A stretch of DNA of 64,000 nt, from positions 2,232,001 through 2,296,000 of the forward strand of contig WUJK01000005.1 in NCBI GenBank assembly GCA_011317545.1, read 5' to 3'. The position numbers were made by a program, and so were the translations under genes. The first letter of the stretch is position 1; each line of letters starts with the position of its first letter. Positions 32,730 through 44,128 of the stretch are shown here, in pieces. Below the pieces are notes generated by a model that saw only the letters and a program-made list of their open reading frames with translations, did not search any database and had not been told where the DNA came from. This DNA comes from Coniella vitis (taxonomy: Eukaryota > Ascomycota > Sordariomycetes > Diaporthales > Schizoparmaceae).

Positions 32730-34633
32730 ATGTCATCCTACCTGCCCTCTTTTTCAGCACCGCCGTCCAGACCGGGCTCTCTGGCGGCATCGAGGCCCAA
32801 TTCTTACTATGCACCTTCTCGCGCCACTGCCTCAAGGCCAGGCAGCCCGGTACTGTCTAGTCCCTACGCATCCCGCCCAGGAACTTCGAGGGGGCCTTCA
32901 AGAGCGCCTTCGCTGTCGAGACCGGCAAGTCCCGTGATTGACGAGACAGACGAGACGACTCCAGATATTCTGTCTGTCGCCGGCGCCGAGAAAGAAATCC
33001 AGCGCGATGAAAAGGGAAACCCGATCGTGGGGAGAATCGTTGGAGGAAAGTTTGTTACTCCGGAAAACGAGTCGATCGACCCCGACTGCGGCCCCATCAC
33101 GAACGTGGATATCGACATGCCTCTCACTCTCACCGAGGTTGTGTGCCATAATGACAAGGAATACGTCGTCCTCAATTTCGCGACAGGCGACAAGGAAAAT
33201 CCATATGAATGGAGCAAGTGGAAAAAGACAATGGTGTCTACCATGTTGAACCTCATGACACTGTTCATTGGTCTTGCCACCACTGCGTATAGCTCTGGTA
33301 TTGGCAGCATGGTGAAGGACCTCCATGCGAGCACGGAAGAGGGCGAGCTGGGTCTCTTTACATTCAACATTGCTTGCGCCATTGCTCCAATGGTTTTGGC
33401 TCCCTTTTGTGAGCTGGTCGGTCGCAAGGTCATCTACGCCGGTGCCTTCCTCTGCTTCACTATCCTGTTCATTGGTCTGGCTCTGGCCCAGACTATTGGT
33501 ACGATCATAGGACTGCGACTTCTTCTGGGACTGTTTGGCTGCGTGGGCACCATTCTTGTGGGTGGCACGTTCGACGACATGTACGTGCCGCATGAGCGCT
33601 CTCGCCCCATGGCCATGTTCTCTTGGGTCGCCATCTTTGGCACCGTCGCCGCGCCTATCTACGCCGGCTTCATTGACCAGTCCATTGGTTGGCGCTGGAT
33701 TGAGGGTATCCAGGGCCTGGCCAATGTGCCTCTCCTCATCTGTATCTTCCTCTTCTTCCCCGAAACCCGTGGCGGAGTCACCCTGCACAAACGCGCCGCG
33801 GCGCTGCGCAAGGCCACTGGAGACGAGCGTTATGTGGCCGAGGGCGACATATACACGCCCGACATCAAGAGTATGCTGAAGGCCTCTTCCGTCAAGGCCA
33901 TCCACATGCTGGCCACTGAGCCTGTCGTGCTGGCTTTTGGCTTGTGGATTGCGTTTTGCTGGGGTGTCACCTTCCTCTTCCTCTCGGTCATCTCCATCAC
34001 CTTTACCGACAAGCGAGGCTGGTCGACTGGCGTGTCTGGTCTGCCATACATTGCGCTCGCTCTCGGAACAACGCTTGCGTGGATGGCCCACCACTTGCAA
34101 ATGCGCAAGTTCGACCGCCTGACTGCCGACCCCGAAGTCAAGGTGACGCCCGAGGCCCGACTGTACGGCGCCATGTACGGAGCCATCTGGCTACCCATTG
34201 GTCTATTCATTTACAGCTTTACGCAGTATGCCTTCCTGGACTGGGTTGGGCCTTGCGTGGGTCTTGTGTTGATTGCCTTTGGCATTTACTTTGTGTTTGA
34301 GAGCACGTACAGCTACACCGCCGACTGTTATGGTGAAAGTGCCAGCAGTGCCATTGCCGGTCAGGGTCTTATGAGAAACACGCTTGGAGCTGTGACGCCC
34401 TTGTTTGCGACTCAGTTCTTCACCAATGTTGGGTAAGCCTTCCGCCGTCTTTTAATTATAAACACTTGAACCTTGTAACCATCATTTTGCTGACTCTGTT
34501 GTCATTCAGATCTCAATACGCCGGTCTCATCCTAGCCTTGTTCGGTACAGCCTTGAGTCTAATTCCATTCGTGTTTATGAAGTGGGGACCCAAGCTGAGA
34601 GCAAGAAGCAAGCTGGCCAAGGTGTATGAATGA
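32730..34633 (+). CDS. MFS transporter, DHA1-type multidrug/metabolite exporter
   Basis: Exons 32730-34432 and 34510-34633 encode 608 residues. A Ser/Pro/Arg-rich cytosolic head of about 150 residues (RPGSPVLSS, RPGTSRGPSRAPS) precedes a membrane domain that opens with NPYEWSKWKK, a segment usual just before helix 1 of fungal DHA1 exporters. The loop between helices 2 and 3 has CELVGRKVIYAGAF, a form of MFS motif A, followed by GLRLLLGLFGCVGTILVGGTF and HERSRPMAMFSW. The second half includes FPETRGGV and a final helix in exon 2 (YAGLILALFGTALSLIPF). The intron uses GTAAGC and CAG. Family members export drugs, polyamines or secondary metabolites; no biosynthetic genes sit beside it, so a general efflux role is the safer reading. 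Confidence 0.9.
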
Positions 34634-35765
34634 TTAGGTTGTCCTGCCTATCCAGGAGAGCGCTCTGCTCTGAGGGTGCTTAAGCAGCAGATACTTATGT
34701 ACATAGTCAGCCCATTTGCTCGTTCAGTCTGAAGGCTGTGGGCACCAGTAATTCCAACTTTCTATCCACGGCTAAAACTTGGTTTAAAAAGAATCGAATC
34801 CAGGTCTTCAATGCTTCATGGCATCTTTTTTTTCTGTAGTGGCATTCCTTATGGTTACCGCATCAGTTCCTGTCGTCATGGCCCCTTTCGAACACGCTCG
34901 CCCGTCCAATCAGCCAGTCTCGACCATCCTGGGTATTTCGATAGATATGCGTCGGGTCTGGCATGAATCGGGACCATTGCTTGTGGAGGTTAAATCATGT
35001 CACGCAGCAAAGTAGACCATATATCTCGACTTTGCTCTTTGCTTTCCTAGCCCTCTCTGTCCGTCCAATGTTGGTCTTTGCAGCAGATGGTGGATCTCAG
35101 CGCCCAAGCCGTCCGCCAAATTCGGCGCTCTTTACGTAGTATCTGGTATTTCGTCCAAATTTCAATTGATGTGGTTGTCTCGTCGGGATTTTTTTTTTCT
35201 GTGTGGATTAATGCATGTCTTTGCTTGATTTAATCTGCGAATCGTACGGACGATTGGTGTTGATGCACAGTCTGCGGGATGCTGGGATGTGGGACGGCCT
35301 TTGTCGGTATGCCGGCCCACGATGTTCTGAGTGGTGAGAATTTCATTTCTGTATAAAGCGCGAGGAGAAACAAGAAGATGGGGCGATTTGTTAGTTTTTT
35401 TATTATTTTCTCTTGGAGAGGAGGAAGGGGAAGGGGGAGTGCTTGGAGCATGGAGCATGGAGCAATCAATATGAGTGAAAGGAAACTATATATTGACTGC
35501 ACGGTCAAGGGTTGAATGAAAGTGTATCAAGGCTGAATTCGTGTTGAGTGGAAAACGTTGGAAATCCATACGGACCTGGTAATTCTTTTGTCGTTGATTT
35601 ATCATCAAGTTTGGACTGAGCGGGGTGTTTTCTATTCTTATTTGTTGTTGGTCGTGCTGATATTTACGTGGTTAGACTTGGATACTCTCGTGTCAAGAAG
35701 AAGATATCAAAAAGTTCAAATCTTATGAAAAATTTCAAATATGCTTGGTCACGAAAATTGTGTGA
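34634..35765. other. Spacer between the exporter and the small membrane-protein gene
   Basis: Convergent 3' flanks with no recognised gene. A near copy of the palindromic motif occurs at about 34697-34706. Confidence 0.4.
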
Positions 35766-36261
35766 TCAGATGAGAGACAGAGGGATGGTAGGGGAGAAAA
35801 GACTCGGCGCGGCAGACCTACTCTTGGAACCAAATAGCTTCTTCAATTTATAGGGCATCTTTATAGGCTCCTACAAGTCATTGTTCAACAAATGTTAGTA
35901 CTAACCAACCCATCAACCACGGGGGGCAAAAGAAGTATTACACGCAAAAGACAGTAAGCCAAGCAGGGCAAGCAAGGAAGCAAGCCAGCCGGTAAGCCGG
36001 CAGCAACCCCAACCAATCAAGAAAAAAGATAGAGAAAAAGAAAAGAAAAAAGGTGAAGATGTTGAGACGAACCTCTTTCTTTGTATACTGAAGATAGAAC
36101 CAGTACAAGAAGGACAGGCCGATTATGACGGCGCTGATGACGGCAAAGGCGATTCCGGGATGGCATCTCCATACGTTGGTCGTGCACTGTTTGGCGGGTG
36201 CTGCGCGCTGGACGAGTTCCGTGGCCAGCGCCGCCGCGCGGAATTCGATCGGGAGTTTCAT
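35766..36261 (-). CDS. Predicted small single-pass membrane protein
   Basis: I do not recognise the family. The model joins minus-strand exons 36261-36073 and 35870-35766 (97 aa). Residues 35-58 form one clear transmembrane helix (GIAFAVISAVIIGLSFLYWF), preceded by a short luminal-type part with two Cys and followed by a basic segment PYKLKKLFGSKSR. Exon 2 has a strong acceptor (TACTAAC branch about 24 nt before TAG), but the donor GTTCGT is unusual. Without splicing the frame runs on into a low-complexity hydrophobic tail of 107 residues in total. Which form is real needs transcript data. Confidence 0.5.
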
Positions 36262-38155
36262 TGCTGTAAGAAGGAAACCCTTTGCGTGTATCTGTTGTGT
36301 TGCTTGTCAATCGTTTGGAAGCTGTGAGCGAGAGATGGACGGTAGAGAGACTGTGCGATAGATGGCGTTTTCGATGCGGTGTTCAAGGCAGTCGGCAACT
36401 CGAGAGGGAGAAGAGCCTCCCGAATCTCTTTGGTGATGGCGCCAGATAATGTTGACCCGTGATGCAAAACCACGCGCGGCGCAAATGCGTACCTTGAGGC
36501 TGTTCTGTTTGTCAGCGGTGGTTGTCTCGGATTTTCTTGGAGTGAGTAGAGGGGAAGTAATGCGAGAAGAAAGAATCCCCGAGGAAGAAAAAAGAAAAAA
36601 AGAAAGAGAAAAGAAAAAAGCAAAGACGTGTTCCTCTCTGCTTCACAGCAATCTGACGGATTCCAACGCCCTTTGTTCCTCCGGCCCCCGCATTGGAGCA
36701 GAAGAGGAGGTGTAAGTACGTATATGTGTATATTATATAATGTGATGTATACTATGTATATGAGTAGAGCCGCCATGAGATGAGCACACAGATACCCACG
36801 TACACACATATGCAGCCCCAAAAGATGCAGTAAGCTGATCACCTTGGACGCTTCTGCTTCTGCTTCATTCCCGCACGCGACGCCGTCGCTCTGGGGCCCA
36901 GCCACAAGAGGATAGCGCTGACTCTTGTTCGGATTCGGCACTGGAGCGTGCCTGGCTTCCCGCAAGCTCACTTCAACCTGGTCGTTGCGAGCAAAGGCAG
37001 AGCACACTCGACTGTCTGTCAATACGGCACAACAGACTGCCTCTGCTGCCTTGGTACCCTGCCTGCAATGCATGGCAGTGCGGCGTGACACCTGCAGCGT
37101 TGGTTGCCTTGGGACGGGTGTTGAAAGGATCCCGAAGGATCCGAAAGAGCCAGAGTGAGTACTTTGGAAGTCATCTTCGACTGCGCGCTTACAGTAGCCA
37201 AGTACTTGCCCACTTGCTTATGCCATGTCGTACGGTGGCTCGAATCGCTTCGGGGTGGCTGGGTGGCCGGCAGGTTGGTTATGCTAGCAGTCATTGCAAC
37301 CGCCCGTTGTATACAAAAGACGAGGCCGGACTTTGTACAAGCAAGGCTGCGTGCGCTTAGTACCCCAGAAAGGAGCGCATGTCATGTGTCCAGCAGGGCG
37401 GTGTTACTGCGGAATGATTCCGGACTTTGGCGGAAACAGCACGGCCGCTGTGATCTTCCGCTGAGCTTGGGCAGCTTGAGAGGCAGACTCGCTCACAGGA
37501 TTTGGCTGATTTCATCGAACTCGAATGCTATGTGCTCTTCAGTGGTGATGGCGTCCACCGCGGCAAGTGTTTCTTGGACGGAGCAGATCCCGCTTCCCTC
37601 GGCAGCGGGCGGGATGCACAATTCCTTGCACTGGCGGCTCGCGAGTTTACAGTCCGTTAAGCGGAACTGCTATATATAGCAGGGCCAGGGCCTGCTTTTG
37701 GCCCTGTGGAGCTTACTGGGATTTTGCTGCCCGAAAAATTCTGCCTTTTGGAAGTAATTCCCAAGCGGTCCAAAGCAACTACGAGCGCCAAAAAGCCATC
37801 GCCAAGAACCAGCGGCGTCATGTATTGCAGAAAACAAATCTCGATTGTATCATAAAAAAGTGCCTGATGAGATACAGGATGGATAGCAGCGATACGAAGC
37901 CAGACACCATCATCCATGAAGCCCCAAACGCCAAAACACTCTACCGAATCCAATGAGATGGCCTTTTAGATTTCATGCCACCCTTCGACAACAAACACAA
38001 CAAACAGCAACAAGAGAGCATGGTAAACGAATGTACTACCAAAGCCAGACAGGAGAAAAAGGAACCACACCAGAGGGCATGTGCTTGAGAAGAAGAGCAC
38101 GCGATCAAGAGCATGGACCAGCCAAGTCTTGGCCCTTTGCGAGATTATCCACCGC
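36262..38155. other. Spacer
   Basis: No convincing gene. AT-rich tracts and a TACTATGT motif occur near 36750, and AAAG/GAAAAA-rich runs near 36588-36625. Confidence 0.4.
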
Positions 38156-39622
38156 TTATTCCACCAGGGGCAGCCTCAAAAGCGTCGTCATGGGGAGGCT
38201 GTCGTGTGCAGTCTTGAGAAAAGGCGCGTCGGGGTGGGCGCCGCCAGCAGCCCGACGGACCCTTGGCTTGGCCGTGACTTGAGGCACGTTGCTGGCCTGA
38301 GGAGCGCCCTCATTGGCTTCGGCCGCCGCCTCGCCCATAGCCACGGGCCGGTTTTGTTTCCCGTGGCTGCCCCCAAACTTGCCCTTGGTTCCGTGGAAGC
38401 GTCCGCTTCTGGGCGGCTCTGCTTTTGCCAGCGCGCCCGCGGCTTGTTCGCCATTCTCGCCACTGGCCTTGTCGTCCTCGGGCTTCTGAGAGGGTGCCAC
38501 CGTTTCCTGTCCGCGCCGAGCCAATGCAAGAGGCTCCTTGAGGCCGAAGAGAGGCAGCATCTCCGAGATGCGGTCTTGTGGTTCCGCGATCGACTCAAGG
38601 TCGTGCTTGTTGCTATCGTGGCGTCCATGCGAAGTTGTGTTCGTTCCGTTGGCTATGCGCCCTCCAGCAATGATGCCAGTAGGCATCGAAATGGGGACGC
38701 CGATGCGAACAGTTGGGAAATGGCGCTTGGCCTCGCCGTGCTTGCTCTCGTGCTTGGCCTCGCCGTGCTTGCTCTCCTTCTTCTCTCCATGCTTGCCCTC
38801 CTTCTTCTCGCCGTGCTTGCTCTCCTTCTTCTCGCCATGCTTGCTCTCCTTCTCCTCTCCGTGCTTGCCCTCCTTCTTCTCGCCGTGCTTGCCGCTCTCT
38901 TTGCCCTCGCTACGCTTACCGTCCTTCTCCTCGTCCTGCTTCCCATGCTTCTCCTCCTTCTCTCTGTGCTTGCCGCTCTCCTTGTGCTCGCCCCCATGAT
39001 GACCTTTACCGCCTGCCACTCCTGTAGGACGTGCAGCGTGGGCACCACCGGCTTGCACTGCCCCGCCACCAGTGACAAAGTGCTGTCCGGCCTCGGCTCC
39101 ATGCTGCTCCTTGCCCTTTCGGCGGTCATATCTGCCAACGGTTCTCTCGTGAAGGCCACCCGCCCCAGTAGCCTGTGGGCTGTCCGCCCCTTGGACGAAA
39201 TGAGCCGTGCCCGCCTTGCCGTGGTGGCCTGCCTCGCCTCCATGCTTGCCGCGGCCCTTGGCACCTTCTTTCTCGCCGTGCTTGTTGCCCTCCTCTTCAC
39301 GGCCAGCATGCTCCTTCTCGCGTCGGCCGAGTCCTTGGCGGACGATCTGCACCGTGTCTAGCCCGTTGAAAGGGAGCTTGAAGTGGTGCTCTGCATTCAA
39401 ATTGCCGACAGACTCGCCGCCGTTGTGCTGCGGGGATGGCTGTGCACTGCCGGTGCTCTGAGAAGCGACAGCGGGAGCCAGCGTCCTCGATGAGTTGGGG
39501 CTGAGAGTGAAGCTCAGGATCCGGCTGGTGGCCGCTGCGGATGTGTTCTCCACCACAATCGGCTCCAGCGCGGAGACTACGGATGCGCCGAACAGGGCTA
39601 CTGCTATGGCTGAGTACTTCAT
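38156..39622 (-). CDS. Secreted His/Lys/Glu/Gly-rich repeat protein
   Basis: This is an intronless 488-residue protein of no recognised family. Residues 1-18 are a signal peptide (AIAVALFGASVVSA). Residues 100-300 are extremely charged and low in complexity; the core (245-297) holds seven tandem units of the type KHGEKKES/KHGEKKEG. The N-terminal 95 residues and residues 300-488 are more ordinary, with Asn-Gly and Ser/Thr-rich parts. Possible Kex2 sites are RR at 100-101, 167-168, 369-370 and 456-457, and KR at 236-237 and 299-300. Regular His spacing could bind metal ions, which is inference only. A 426-codon ORF on the opposite strand is the shadow of the biased composition. Confidence 0.75.
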   Translation of the reverse strand: MKYSAIAVALFGASVVSALEPIVVENTSAAATSRILSFTLSPNSSRTLAPAVASQSTGSAQPSPQHNGGESVGNLNAEHHFKLPFNGLDTVQIVRQGLGRREKEHAGREEEGNKHGEKEGAKGRGKHGGEAGHHGKAGTAHFVQGADSPQATGAGGLHERTVGRYDRRKGKEQHGAEAGQHFVTGGGAVQAGGAHAARPTGVAGGKGHHGGEHKESGKHREKEEKHGKQDEEKDGKRSEGKESGKHGEKKEGKHGEEKESKHGEKKESKHGEKKEGKHGEKKESKHGEAKHESKHGEAKRHFPTVRIGVPISMPTGIIAGGRIANGTNTTSHGRHDSNKHDLESIAEPQDRISEMLPLFGLKEPLALARRGQETVAPSQKPEDDKASGENGEQAAGALAKAEPPRSGRFHGTKGKFGGSHGKQNRPVAMGEAAAEANEGAPQASNVPQVTAKPRVRRAAGGAHPDAPFLKTAHDSLPMTTLLRLPLVE

Positions 39623-40929
39623 GGTGCTGAAGAAATGGTTGAATCTCAAGATGTGTTTTGGGAGAAGCACCAAAGAAAGGAACCAGAACAAAAGCGATAA
39701 AAGAGACTGAAAATAAAACCAGGAAAGGACAAGGAAAATGGCGACCAGCAGCCGTGAAGGGTGAAAAGATAGAAGACGAAAAAGAGAAGGAAAGAAAACA
39801 GAAGGAAACAAGTGATCAACACTAATGGAGAAGAGTAGCCCGCCTGGAGTTGGAATTTCACAATCTTCCAGAGTCCACAAAAGTCGTGCCAAGATAGACA
39901 TGATATACTTTTTCCAGAGACACTGTTAAAAAAGTCTTCATAACAGCAAGCAAGTGAGCCCCATACACTCACTCACTGCTCATCGTAAGCCGGGACAGGA
40001 GCCACTGGCCGAGTACGCGGAGTCGTGACAGACGTTGGCCTTTGCCGCGGCCACCTGCTGCGGCGAGTCCTGTGGAAGGTCGGTCGGCACTTGGGACGTG
40101 ATCGACGCTATCGCAGCATATTGGCGATGGTTGCCGTCGGCCCATGCCACCTTGATGTGGGAAATTTCAGCTGACAAAGCGCCCCCAATGCCTTGAAATC
40201 GCCGTCTTCCACCGTGTTTGACTACCCCTTCATGGTGACAAAGATCAAGGCCGAAACGGGCCTCGGAAGGATACTACGGGGGGATCTTCGCCCTCGGATT
40301 CTCCATCCCACTAGACCTTCTCAGCCAGTCGGCGCAGCGAACAGGACCATTGGAACTGGCTCGCCATGTCGAGCTCGCCAAGTGGCAGAGGATTCCGAAG
40401 CGCAAGCGCAGTATAGTCAGCTTACGTCCAGAACACATTTTTCTTACAAGTCAACCCTTGGCTCGGGGGACAGCTGGTCTGGAATATCCTTGAAATCGAG
40501 GGCCAGTGTCCGGCAGCCCTTGTCAATTGAATTGGTCCTTTGAATGCCGGGTCAGACGGCCGGCCGTGTGGCGGTCGAGGACCGAGTCCAGTGTTTTGGT
40601 GACGGCCGATGAAACCTGGCCTCGGGGCCTTGCATTCGGTTGCGAATTCCCTTTTGTTCCTTTTGTTTCCTTTCTACCAGAACGACTGCTTACCATCTGG
40701 CCCCCCTGGAAAGGGCCGCTATGCAGGTGTGCTGACAGACGGACAGACAACCTAGCCACGAGGCCTGAAGAGGGCGCCAGGGAGAGGTCGGCCGAGGTGA
40801 AATTCATTTACAGGGGCTTTTCTGCATCAGAAGGGTTTCTGGAAGGATATGTAAGTACGAGTCTTACTTTCTAATATTTGGGAACTGGCTGGCTGTTCGC
40901 TTGTCCAGCCTCCCTCTCCCTCAAAATAA
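39623..40929. other. Spacer with no recognised gene
   Basis: Contains the upstream region of the His/Lys-rich gene. Two stretches (39980-40177 minus and 40250-40500 plus) have coding-like composition, but no complete gene or family could be identified; they may be relics like those just to the right. Confidence 0.35.
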
Positions 40930-41790
40930 CCGTCCCCGGGGCGCGCTGTGAACAAGACGGCATTGGGGATTTCGGGATAGTCTTCGTCGGCAAGTGACCC
41001 CGTACAAGTCTGAGAATGGGTGGGAGGCCGTAGTGGAATCGAGCCAGTATGCTAGGCCCGTTGACAAAAGAGTCTTTGGGTTTCGGGGGAGCATGTGCCC
41101 GCTGTCCAGAGTTCGCAGTCGGGTTCGGTGGAATGATGCTGGAAATCCGGTGAGCACGAAACAGGTCAAGAACAGTGACGTGATATCGACTGCAATTGCA
41201 GATGCACCTGCTGCAAGCAATAATAACAATGATAATAATGATGATGACGATCACTTACACGGCTGTCCAGAGGCACGCCAAAGACCTGGCTCACAGAGGC
41301 ATACCTCTTGCTCTGCATCTCACAGACACTCTCCTCAATCGGACGCAGGTTCAAAAACTTGTCGAAACAGGCGCCACACGTTACGACAGCAGCGTGTGGT
41401 TCTGGAATAGTGCTTCGAGCGTCCATGTGAGCACATCAGGAGTTGGCCCAGAGGAAGAACGGCGTGGCCGGATACACTGGGATTGCAAAGTCCATGTTAG
41501 CCATTCCCTTACAAAAGTCCCATGGTGGAAGAATCAAAGAGATAAGAAAACTCACAGACGCCCACTGTATTGACATTGCCATCACTTGATATCTCCTTTC
41601 GGAACATGAGCGGTGTATCTTGGTCCGACCCATCCAAACCCTCGCCTCCACAGATCAATGAAGGAGGAATCACATATACATAAGCAGCCACAAGAGAGCA
41701 ATATGCTTCAGCCTCTGCAACATCGGGAATCGCTAGTCCGCTATAGTTGCTGGGGTTCAACAAGCCAGAGCCGTCATTGGGTTCAAAAAT
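40930..41790 (-). pseudogene. Relic of a secreted glutaminase A-like gene (GtaA family)
   Basis: Segments resembling GtaA-type glutaminases appear in order on the minus strand, but in different frames and separated by stops. First comes a block ending MFRKEISSDGNVNTVG (about 41600). Joining GTGAGT to a CAG over a plausible intron gives LYPATPFFLWAN. One base of frameshift later the match continues as PDVLTWTLEALF, then SVSQVFGVPLDS (about 41270), CELWTAGTC, GLAYWLDSTTASHPFSDLYG and, after another shift, EDYPEIPNAVLFTARP near 40940. At least two frameshifts and an in-frame stop break it. Functional relatives are extracellular enzymes releasing glutamate from glutamine. The family was recognised by eye. 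Confidence 0.65.
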
Positions 41791-43097
41791 CTACTCCTGG
41801 CCGTATCGACCAACGCCTGGCGTGAGGCTCTCTGATCCATTCGAGTAGGATGGCGGAACTTTGGGAGTACTATTGCTGTAGATATATGCCGGATTGTCTT
41901 GATAGTATGCCGCAACATAATTTTAAAGTTGCGTTTCAAAGTCGACGCGGAGAATTGTAACTGTGTCGAAGTCGTTCCAGTGGAACCGAATCAGCGAGTA
42001 CATGAATGGCAGGCCATCATGCTCAAATTACTTGAATTATAATTGAGTTTTACATATTGTAACTTTCTATATGGAGTGTGGGTCATGGATACTGCATTAT
42101 TGTACGTGTTATAATTATATTCACAATACATAGTAATGATTGCGTATTAACTGGTCTCGTTGAATTGTGCACGGGTCTTGGAGAATTGCGATCGAAAAAA
42201 TACCTGACTTGTTGTGCAGGATCTCAGCTAATGCTAGCACACTGCTAGAGAGCTGGAGCTACCTGCTCGTTGTGATATGCCTCAAGATTGATGAGGCGTA
42301 GATCAAGGTTTGTTTGTGAACACTGCAGGCTTGGTGGCTTCATGTAGTCTCAAGGCCTCTTTCTTGAGTCTTTCCGCAGTATATGTGGGCATAACAGAAT
42401 GATTCTCTCGCGCATTCGGACAAATAAGGATCTTCATGCTGCAGTGGCGCAACTCTGCTCCGAGCTGGCCACCCACTTGCGATCATTCAACATGGAGAAT
42501 TATACGCCATACATAGAACTGACAGGCTAAGACGAGATAGCCAAGCCTTGTGTCCACAGCGCGGCGCATCAAGAACAGCCACCCAAGCAGGTAGTGCAGC
42601 TTTACAAGATATATTATAGCCTCTCCAGACAAGGGTGTGGGAGCAGTGGCTGTCGGCGGCTTGCATAATGGTGGTGTCTCTTGCACACCGGCTGATGTGG
42701 TTAAACCCTATTAAGCAAATGGCGCCGCAATACGCTCGGCTTCGTCGCAGACGATGTGGAATCATCGTCTTTACCGACCGCTCTGCCTCTTGTATCACAG
42801 CTGAAAGAGGTCGGTTAACAAGGGTTCATAGAGGGGTGCCGGTGACCATGTCAAAATACAGGCGCGTTCGCCATTATTTCTGGGCAGAGTTCTTCCTGCT
42901 GCTCCCTGATTTTGAGTAGCACACTGCAGCGGTCAACCCTACTGTGTACTGAGAAATTTACTGGCAATGAATCGACATTCCTCAAGTGGATGAACATTTG
43001 TCGAGAGCTTCCATCATTACCGCGTTCATCGCAATCAATAACAAGATGTTTTGGCATTGGATCAGCAGCTCTGGGACTTGGAGGCTCTTTGGGTAAC
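41791..43097. other. AT-rich spacer between two relic genes
   Basis: No intact gene. The left 250 bp may still hold decayed N-terminal glutaminase-like sequence (WNDFDTV, AAYYQDN) with stops. The rest is AT-rich with one ACATAGTA motif near 42128. Confidence 0.4.
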
Positions 43098-43611
43098 ATG
43101 TGGTTTTTGAATCTCGTCACAATACTGATTTTCTTATTCTGTTTCTCTTCTTTTGCAACCCACTCATCCGCACGCCACCTCACGGAAGAGGCCCAAGCAG
43201 CGGAATGGCTAGGCTGGGGCAATGGCATCCACAACAATCGCCATCGAGGATGTTGTTCGAATCTCCTCAAGCAGCGCTTTTGGTGCTCTCAAGCTCATGG
43301 ATGGCAGCATCCAGTGGCAACGACCGACCCCTCCTAACACCACCAGTCGGGTGCCTCCGACGGTTGTCAATGATCTTGTCATCATGGGCATTTCTGGCTC
43401 ACAGAGCGAGCCTCGAGTCACTGCGCCCACGTCCACAGGCACCGCCATGATCTTGGACAAGGCCTCGGGCGGGGTTGTGGCTCAGTGTCCCCAGGACAAT
43501 ATCTTGTACAGCGGTCTTGTTCCTGTTGGAAACCATCCTTTGTTCGGGACGGGCTACTCGACAAACCAGAATGAAGCGCCTGGGCTGTTCAACGTTTACC
43601 ACTTGACGTGA
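43098..43611 (+). pseudogene. Internally deleted relic of a secreted quinoprotein (PVA dehydrogenase-like beta-propeller)
   Basis: Frame one starts at an ATG with a signal peptide (LVTILIFLFCFSSF) and reaches EWLGWGNGIHNNRH, the usual mature N terminus of fungal PQQ-like/polyvinyl-alcohol-dehydrogenase-like propellers. A few bases later the sense switches to another frame, which gives SSSAFGALKLMDGSIQWQ, PPTVVNDLVIMGISG, GTAMILDKASGG and LFGTGYS, the last two blades of the same family. Intact homologues are about 500-600 residues, so roughly the middle two-thirds are missing and the ends are fused out of frame. A 129-codon ORF (43222-43611) remains but lacks a secretory start. Confidence 0.7.
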
Positions 43612-44128
43612 ATACAGACTTCAGGTGTCTGTGTTCTGTTCCGCTTGAGTGGTTGTATCAATGATGGCTCCTTTTTGAGACGCAAGCTACAGCCGAGTCT
43701 CGCAAGCTGACACAGGCACTGGAATTAGCTCATTGGTTATCTTGTATCTACGCCAACGTTCACGACTCTATGTTAGGAACCGTCCCATGGATTATCATTC
43801 AGCGCTCCTGACCAGCACAAAATATCTGTGATTGTCAGGAGTGTATGTTTTCTTTCTTTTTTCTTCTCTTGCTGTGTTGAATAGCGTCAGACAGCTTCTT
43901 AATTGGGAATATGCTTCTTATTGAATTAGCACTGGAAAATGACAAATGAAATATAGTAATATCGCTTGTATGTACACCACACCATCATCCTTATCCAATC
44001 AACCCGGAAGGTAGCTCATAACAAGTGCCAAAAACGCACAATACTAATTGTCCTGTTTCAAGAAGATGTTGACAATTTTGATGTGTCTACATAATGCTCA
44101 AATCACACTCATCCATCACAAATCAGCA
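43612..44128. other. Spacer before tRNA-Glu
   Basis: No gene seen. AT-rich with TTTTCTT runs near 43850. Confidence 0.4.

Noticed and set aside
36258..37091. 277-codon minus-strand ORF
   Set aside because: Its 3' end overlaps the start of the small membrane-protein gene, its interior is Phe/Leu low complexity from GAAAAA runs, and no domain is seen. Probably leader and promoter.
38081..39361. 426-codon ORF on the plus strand opposite the His/Lys-rich gene
   Set aside because: Its Leu/Ala/Ser repeats mirror the KHGEKKES codons. It has no sensible start, and the minus strand has the signal peptide.
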